Origin: Mnemiopsis leidyi
Lineage: Eukaryota; Ctenophora; Tentaculata; Lobata; Bolinopsidae
Direction: 5' to 3'
Length of the DNA stretch: 50,865 nt
Assembly (NCBI GenBank): GCA_000226015.1
Contig: JH152742.1
Coordinates: 19,387 to 70,251 of the forward strand
Under the pieces are notes generated by a model, which was not told the DNA's origin, did no database searches, and saw only the letters and a list, made by a program, of their open reading frames with translations. Numbering within the stretch: position 1 is the first letter of the stretch; every line of letters begins with the position of its first letter. Of this stretch, positions 50,588-50,865 are shown piece after piece. A program made the position numbers and the translations under genes.

Positions 50588-50613
50588 CTGTAACATGTCA
50601 CGTGACCTCATTT

Positions 50614-50865
50614 TATCACACACAGTCACTTGATCACACTCAGTAACTTGATCACACTCAGTCACTTGATCACACTCATTCACTTGATCTCACCCAGTCA
50701 CTTGATCACACTAAGTAACTTGATCACACTCAGTCACTTGATCACACTCAGTCACTTGATCACACTCAGTAACTTGATCACACTCAGTAACTTGATCACA
50801 CTCAGTCACTTGATCACACTCATTCACTTGATCTCACTCAGTCACTTGATCACACTAAGTAAATT
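50614..50865. repeat. 18-bp minisatellite CACTTGATCACACTCAGT, runs off the right edge
   Basis: About thirteen copies to the window end. It starts about 30 nt upstream of the w1 acceptor and contains the palindrome TGATCA in each unit. Confidence 0.95.

Noticed and set aside
49307-49729. Three long minus ORFs antisense to the nested gene
   Set aside because: GCAGCAGAAGACGGA repeats leave all antisense frames open; only the plus frame has a signal peptide and tail.

Overview
The window is animal (metazoan) nuclear DNA. It has GT-AG introns, about 40% GC by eye, short exons (mean about 121 nt) separated by short introns (mean about 320 nt), tRNA-derived repeat sequence and very many intronic minisatellites. 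The phylum cannot be fixed by eye. Minisatellites that overlap exon-intron junctions recall what I remember being described in amphioxus, so a cephalochordate is one option, held weakly.

Almost the whole window is one giant minus-strand gene. I traced 112 consecutive coding exons, named w1 to w112 in transcription order, from 50587 down to 1634. Codon phase agrees at all 111 junctions. The spliced frame is 13,570 nt, or 4,522 complete codons with no stop. It encodes an uninterrupted run of cysteine-rich repeats of the type CPxGxYCxxG...CPxGTY...CxxCPAG, resembling the GCC2/GCC3 or ephrin-receptor-like family. Neither end is secure: no signal peptide is seen upstream of w1, and w112 ends at a donor whose next exon I could not place.

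Left end (1-1630): a minus-strand first coding exon runs off the window (254 down to 1). A small two-exon plus-strand gene (807-927 joined to 1263-1327) encodes 61 residues with a possible UBA-like fold. The two are divergent, about 550 bp apart. An ambiguous minus ORF lies at 1405-1584.

Middle (1634-45577): exons w112 to w2, with introns full of tandem arrays. Many arrays sit directly beside a splice junction, and several contain copies of the splice site itself. Other arrays are regular series of transcription-factor-like motifs: CACGTG, CACGTGACGTCA, and RFX X-box-like GTTGTCATGGTAAC.

Right end (45578-50865): the 4.9-kb intron between w1 and w2 holds a nested plus-strand gene at 49233-49784. 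It encodes a signal peptide, Ala/Asp/Gly/Glu repeats and a GPI-anchor-like tail. The same intron has a hairpin (MITE-like) element at 46743-46881. The window ends in an 18-bp minisatellite beside the w1 acceptor.
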